The translations under genes and the position numbers were made by a program. The notes under the pieces were generated by a model that saw only the letters and a program-made list of their open reading frames with translations, searched no databases and was not told the origin of the DNA. From Caldisericota bacterium (lineage in GTDB: Bacteria > Caldisericota > JANLFM01): 64,000 nt of DNA. Location: the NCBI GenBank assembly GCA_024655865.1, contig JANLFM010000001.1:110938-174937 (forward strand), written 5' to 3'. How positions within the stretch are numbered: position 1 is the stretch's first letter; each line of letters begins with the position of its first letter. Shown piece after piece: positions 62,815 to 64,000 of this stretch.

Positions 62815-63689
62815 AAAAAGGTAATAAAGCCCGCCTGAGCGCAAAAGAGGTGTCACAATTAGCGCAAATTGCCTGTCTTTTGGAAGTCACTGCGGAGAAA
62901 CCCGGCAATGTCACCCGGTGGAAAGATGCCAGTGATATGGGCTATTTGGATTTTCTTTTAAGCGCCGTGGCTATAGCACCGGCCATCGAGAGCGCCAGGA
63001 ACAAAGCTGTGGGGGAGGTGATTTTGAAGGCCATCAGGGATACGCACCGCTTCACCTCTTTTAATACCAACCTAGGGATCGTGCTTCTTTTCGCCCCCAT
63101 AGCGAAAGCATATTTCTCTGGCAGTAACCTCAGGGATTCCTTGCATGGGGTTCTTTCTTCCCTCACCGTAGAGGACGCGCAGAAAACCTACGAGGCGATC
63201 AGGATCGCTAATCCAGGTGGAATGGGAAAAATCGAAAAGTATGATATCAGTCAGAAAGAAGTGGACATCAACTTAAAGAAGGCTATGGAATTAGCGCAGG
63301 ACAGGGACCTGATCGCCAAAGAGTATGTGACCGACTTCGAAATTACTTTTACCCTGGGAGTCCCAGAACTGATGAAAAACTGGAGGAAGTTAGGAAGCTT
63401 ATTGGATTCGATCGTACAAACCTTTCTCGTTATCCTCTCCCAAAATTGGGACTCCAAAATTTCCCGTACGCATGGGAAAAAAGTCGCCCAGGAAGTCACC
63501 TCCAGGGCAAATGAAATTCTCGAAGCAGGGGGAATTTATACTCCTCTTGGTAGGAATTTACTTACCCAATTCGATCTTTTTTTGAGAGAGAACAAACTGA
63601 ACCCCGGTACTACAGCAGATCTGGTCACGGCTTCTCTATTCGTGGCATTTCTTGAGGAGGGCCTCGAAGAATTCTTCAAAGAGCATTGA
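62811..63689 (+). CDS. CitG-like (triphosphoribosyl-dephospho-CoA synthase family) protein
   Basis: 292-aa all-helical CitG/MdcB-family protein. LLEVTAEKPGNVTRWKDASD matches the family's nucleotide-binding start, SFNTNLGIVLLFAPIAK its second motif, and the DAQKTYEAIRIANPGGMG segment also fits. No citrate or malonate lyase gene is near, so it is not expected to make the lyase prosthetic group. CitG-like genes are recurrent in H4MPT clusters of methylotrophs and methanogens, where a step in pterin or methanofuran cofactor assembly (ribosyl/phosphoribosyl transfer) is suspected. Confidence 0.82.
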   Translation: MKKGNKARLSAKEVSQLAQIACLLEVTAEKPGNVTRWKDASDMGYLDFLLSAVAIAPAIESARNKAVGEVILKAIRDTHRFTSFNTNLGIVLLFAPIAKAYFSGSNLRDSLHGVLSSLTVEDAQKTYEAIRIANPGGMGKIEKYDISQKEVDINLKKAMELAQDRDLIAKEYVTDFEITFTLGVPELMKNWRKLGSLLDSIVQTFLVILSQNWDSKISRTHGKKVAQEVTSRANEILEAGGIYTPLGRNLLTQFDLFLRENKLNPGTTADLVTASLFVAFLEEGLEEFFKEH

Positions 63690-63694
63690 ACCCG

Positions 63695-64000
63695 ATGGAT
63701 AAGCCTATAGAAGGCTATTACCTCGAATCGGTGGAGGGGTTTTTCTTTGCCGTAAAAGGGGTGATCCACCCTCCTTGTAGGATTTTCGCTATCTTAAGAT
63801 ACGCACCGGATGAAGCAGGAGAAAGGGTCAGAAAAGGAATCCGCTATCGCAGACTGTACGAGTTTGAAGAGCAGCAAGCCCTGCTTGAAAAGAAAAACCC
63901 TTCTTACCTATTATTTGATCCCATTTTGGGAACCTGGGTCCAGTGCGTTCCCAACGAGCTTATAGGAAAGATCCACAGTCCCCGCCTGAAGCTGGAGGAA
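63695..64000 (+). CDS. Unknown protein of the C1 operon, 3' end outside window
   Basis: ATG 63695 begins 5 nt after the citG-like stop; 102 codons are visible and the gene runs off the end. The start DKPIEGYYLESVEGFFFAVKG is followed by VIHPPCRIFAILRYAPDEAG and RVRKGIRYRRLYEFEEQ. This is like the N-terminal domain of a group of archaeal and bacterial nucleotidyltransferase-like proteins (F-AV-G ... LRY-PDE-G-R). The assignment rests on general resemblance only. Its position suggests another cofactor-assembly function. Confidence 0.5.
   Translation, partial: MDKPIEGYYLESVEGFFFAVKGVIHPPCRIFAILRYAPDEAGERVRKGIRYRRLYEFEEQQALLEKKNPSYLLFDPILGTWVQCVPNELIGKIHSPRLKLEE

Noticed and set aside
62811-63689. 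CitG as evidence of a citrate or malonate lyase system
   Set aside because: No lyase subunits are present and the gene is locked into the H4MPT operon.
1-64000. CRISPR arrays, tRNA/rRNA genes, insertion sequences and phage genes
   Set aside because: No regularly spaced repeats, transposase or integrase motifs, or RNA-gene signatures were recognised by eye; an automated scan could still find a small RNA gene.

Overview
The window reads as chromosome of an anaerobic bacterium of roughly 50% GC, probably thermophilic or from a reduced habitat and from a poorly characterised lineage. Bacterial markers are RecR, GroES/GroEL under a perfect CIRCE operator, LipB, TsaD, DegV, alanine racemase with D-amino-acid aminotransferase (peptidoglycan), a sortase and an S-layer-homology protein. 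Anaerobic life is suggested by rubrerythrin, desulfoferrodoxin and ferritin, a minimal SufB/SufC pair, and many ferredoxin-type proteins. No rRNA, tRNA, CRISPR array, phage or insertion sequence was recognised.

Layout. 1-8.5 kb: 3' end of recR, oxygen and iron defence genes, degV, sortase, suf genes, an AlkD-like glycosylase. About 8.75-8.88 kb: a strong sigma70-type promoter directly followed by a ~92-nt structured RNA that resembles a Moco/Tuco riboswitch but has no gene behind it. 8.9-26.5 kb: a long minus-strand run with an M32 carboxypeptidase, groESL, a radical SAM-PDZ protein, an M29 aminopeptidase, tsaD, threonine aldolase, an aminotransferase, lipB, two more metallopeptidase-like genes, dcd, and a five-gene FAD/Fe-S amine dehydrogenase operon. 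26.8-38 kb (plus strand): glycosyltransferase, MacA/MacB-type exporter, LemA with two M48 peptidases, dat, an SLH protein. 38-51 kb: mixed strands, with a DUF362 ferredoxin, a STAND ATPase with ten TPRs, and a decaying patch holding a frameshifted methyltransferase, a helicase interrupted by one in-frame UAG, and an MFS transporter with internal deletions; then acetyltransferases and alr.

51-64 kb is the most striking part. An apparently highly expressed DUF2193-like protein, with its own terminator, precedes a tightly overlapping operon for archaeal-type C1 chemistry: methylene-H4MPT dehydrogenase, an ATP-grasp ligase, FwdD, FwdB, FwdA, Ftr, FwdC, Mch, a second (RimK/MptN-like) ATP-grasp ligase, a CitG-like protein and the start of a further gene. 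Methylotrophic bacteria carry an Fhc complex that has lost its redox site. This cluster instead keeps the molybdopterin-binding FwdD subunit and, in FwdB, the four iron-sulfur cysteines and the Cys-His metal-ligand motif, so it looks like a working Mo/W formyl-methanofuran dehydrogenase in a bacterium.

How the parts may connect (inference): amino acids and N-methyl amines would be opened by the peptidases, aminotransferases, threonine aldolase and the FAD/Fe-S dehydrogenase. C1 units released at the methylene level could enter H4MPT, then pass via MtdB, Mch, Ftr and Fwd to formate or CO2, or run in reverse. The two ATP-grasp ligases and the CitG-like protein would tailor the H4MPT/methanofuran cofactors. 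The Moco-like RNA would fit an organism that depends on Mo/W enzymes.
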